Positions 5,567 to 5,912 of a stretch of DNA of 5,912 nt are shown piece after piece (within the stretch, counting starts at the first letter, position 1; each line of letters opens with the position of its first letter). Origin of the DNA: UBA2233 sp002347965 [NCBI: Nitrospirae bacterium UBA2233] (GTDB taxonomy: Bacteria; UBA2233); NCBI GenBank assembly GCA_002347965.1, contig DDYN01000021.1, positions 1 to 5,912 of the forward strand, read 5' to 3'. The notes under the pieces were generated by a model that made no database searches, had not been told where the DNA came from, and was given only the letters and a program-made list of their open reading frames with translations. Made by a program: the position numbers and the translations under genes.

Positions 5567-5912
5567 ATTCGAACGATTCCGCCGAATGCACCCTTCCTAT
5601 TAACCCTGTTATTCCCTTTTTACGGACAGAACGCATGCCCCATATCTGGTGTCCGGGCTGCGGCATAGGGACGACCGTCAACTGCTTTGCCAGGGCGGTC
5701 ATGGACTGCGGTATCCCGCTCGATGAGCTTGCCATCGTCTCAGGGATAGGATGCACGGGCCGGGTTGCGGGCTACCTGAAGCTCGACTCGTTCCACACAA
5801 CCCACGGCAGGGCGATCCCGTTCGCAACGGGGCTTAAGCTCTCCAACCCAAAACTCCATGTCGTCGTGTACTCCGGCGACGGCGACCTCGCCGGTATCGG
5901 GGGGAACCACTT
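5563..5912 (+). CDS. korB: 2-oxoacid:ferredoxin oxidoreductase, beta subunit, N-terminal part, cut by right edge
   Basis: The beta subunit binds thiamine diphosphate and, in this family, an iron-sulfur cluster. The visible 116 residues include WCPGCGIG (29-36, the first cluster cysteines C30 and C33), SGIGCTGR (60-67, another cluster cysteine at C64), HTTHGRAIPFATGLKL (78-93) and the start of the TPP/Mg2+ motif, GDGDLAGIGGNH (105-116). All are hallmarks of KorB-type subunits. The ATG overlaps the alpha TGA (ATGA, 5563-5566) and follows AAGGAGG (5549-5555) by seven bases. The reading frame runs off the window. The remaining beta sequence, and probably a separate gamma subunit gene, should lie just to the right. 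The N-terminal extension before WCPGCG (about 28 residues) is ordinary for the family. Confidence 0.94.
   Translation, partial: MNSNDSAECTLPINPVIPFLRTERMPHIWCPGCGIGTTVNCFARAVMDCGIPLDELAIVSGIGCTGRVAGYLKLDSFHTTHGRAIPFATGLKLSNPKLHVVVYSGDGDLAGIGGNH

Overview
The window is compact bacterial-style DNA. All genes lie on the + strand with short gaps or 4-5-base overlaps, Shine-Dalgarno sites are clear (including two perfect AAGGAGG sites), and GTG starts are frequent. One recognisable sigma70-like promoter is present. By eye the GC content is in the middle to upper fifties. The gene set points to an anaerobic or microaerophilic, possibly thermophilic, bacterium: AMP-forming acetyl-CoA synthetase, a prokaryotic Thi4 and a ferredoxin-linked 2-oxoacid oxidoreductase. 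DedA proteins and the promoter favour Bacteria, while Thi4 and the COG4900/DUF6775-like protein are types also common in archaea. I cannot name a genus.

Layout. Bases 1-874 are the C-terminal half of acetyl-CoA synthetase (acs), cut by the left edge. After a 106-base gap comes a ThiF/MoeB/HesA-type E1-like adenylyltransferase (981-1718). A 66-base gap leads to Thi4, a thiazole synthase (1785-2588), then 19 bases on to a protein of unknown function with a Cys/His-rich C terminus (2608-3429). Its stop overlaps the GTG start of a DedA-family membrane protein (3426-4052). A 90-base gap (4053-4142) carries the best promoter in the window, with an inverted repeat between its -35 and -10 boxes. It drives a tightly coupled kor operon: delta ferredoxin subunit (4143-4388), alpha (4388-5566) and the start of beta (5563 to the right edge).

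How the genes fit together. Acs makes acetyl-CoA from acetate. The KorDAB proteins interconvert a 2-oxoacid plus CoA with an acyl-CoA plus CO2, exchanging electrons with ferredoxin and using thiamine diphosphate. Thi4 makes the thiazole half of thiamine, the cofactor KorAB needs. The E1-like protein is a sulfur-carrier-activation type and sits directly before Thi4. The unknown protein and DedA appear to belong to the thi4 transcription unit, but no role is evident from sequence.

Most points of interest lie in the middle block: a Thi4 with a cysteine where the yeast suicide enzyme has its sulfur-donor cysteine, an E1-like neighbour without an obvious ThiF-type reactive cysteine, and a conserved-looking unknown protein. 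I found no RNA gene, insertion sequence, CRISPR array, riboswitch or convincing terminator. No stretch longer than about 106 bases lacks a gene.
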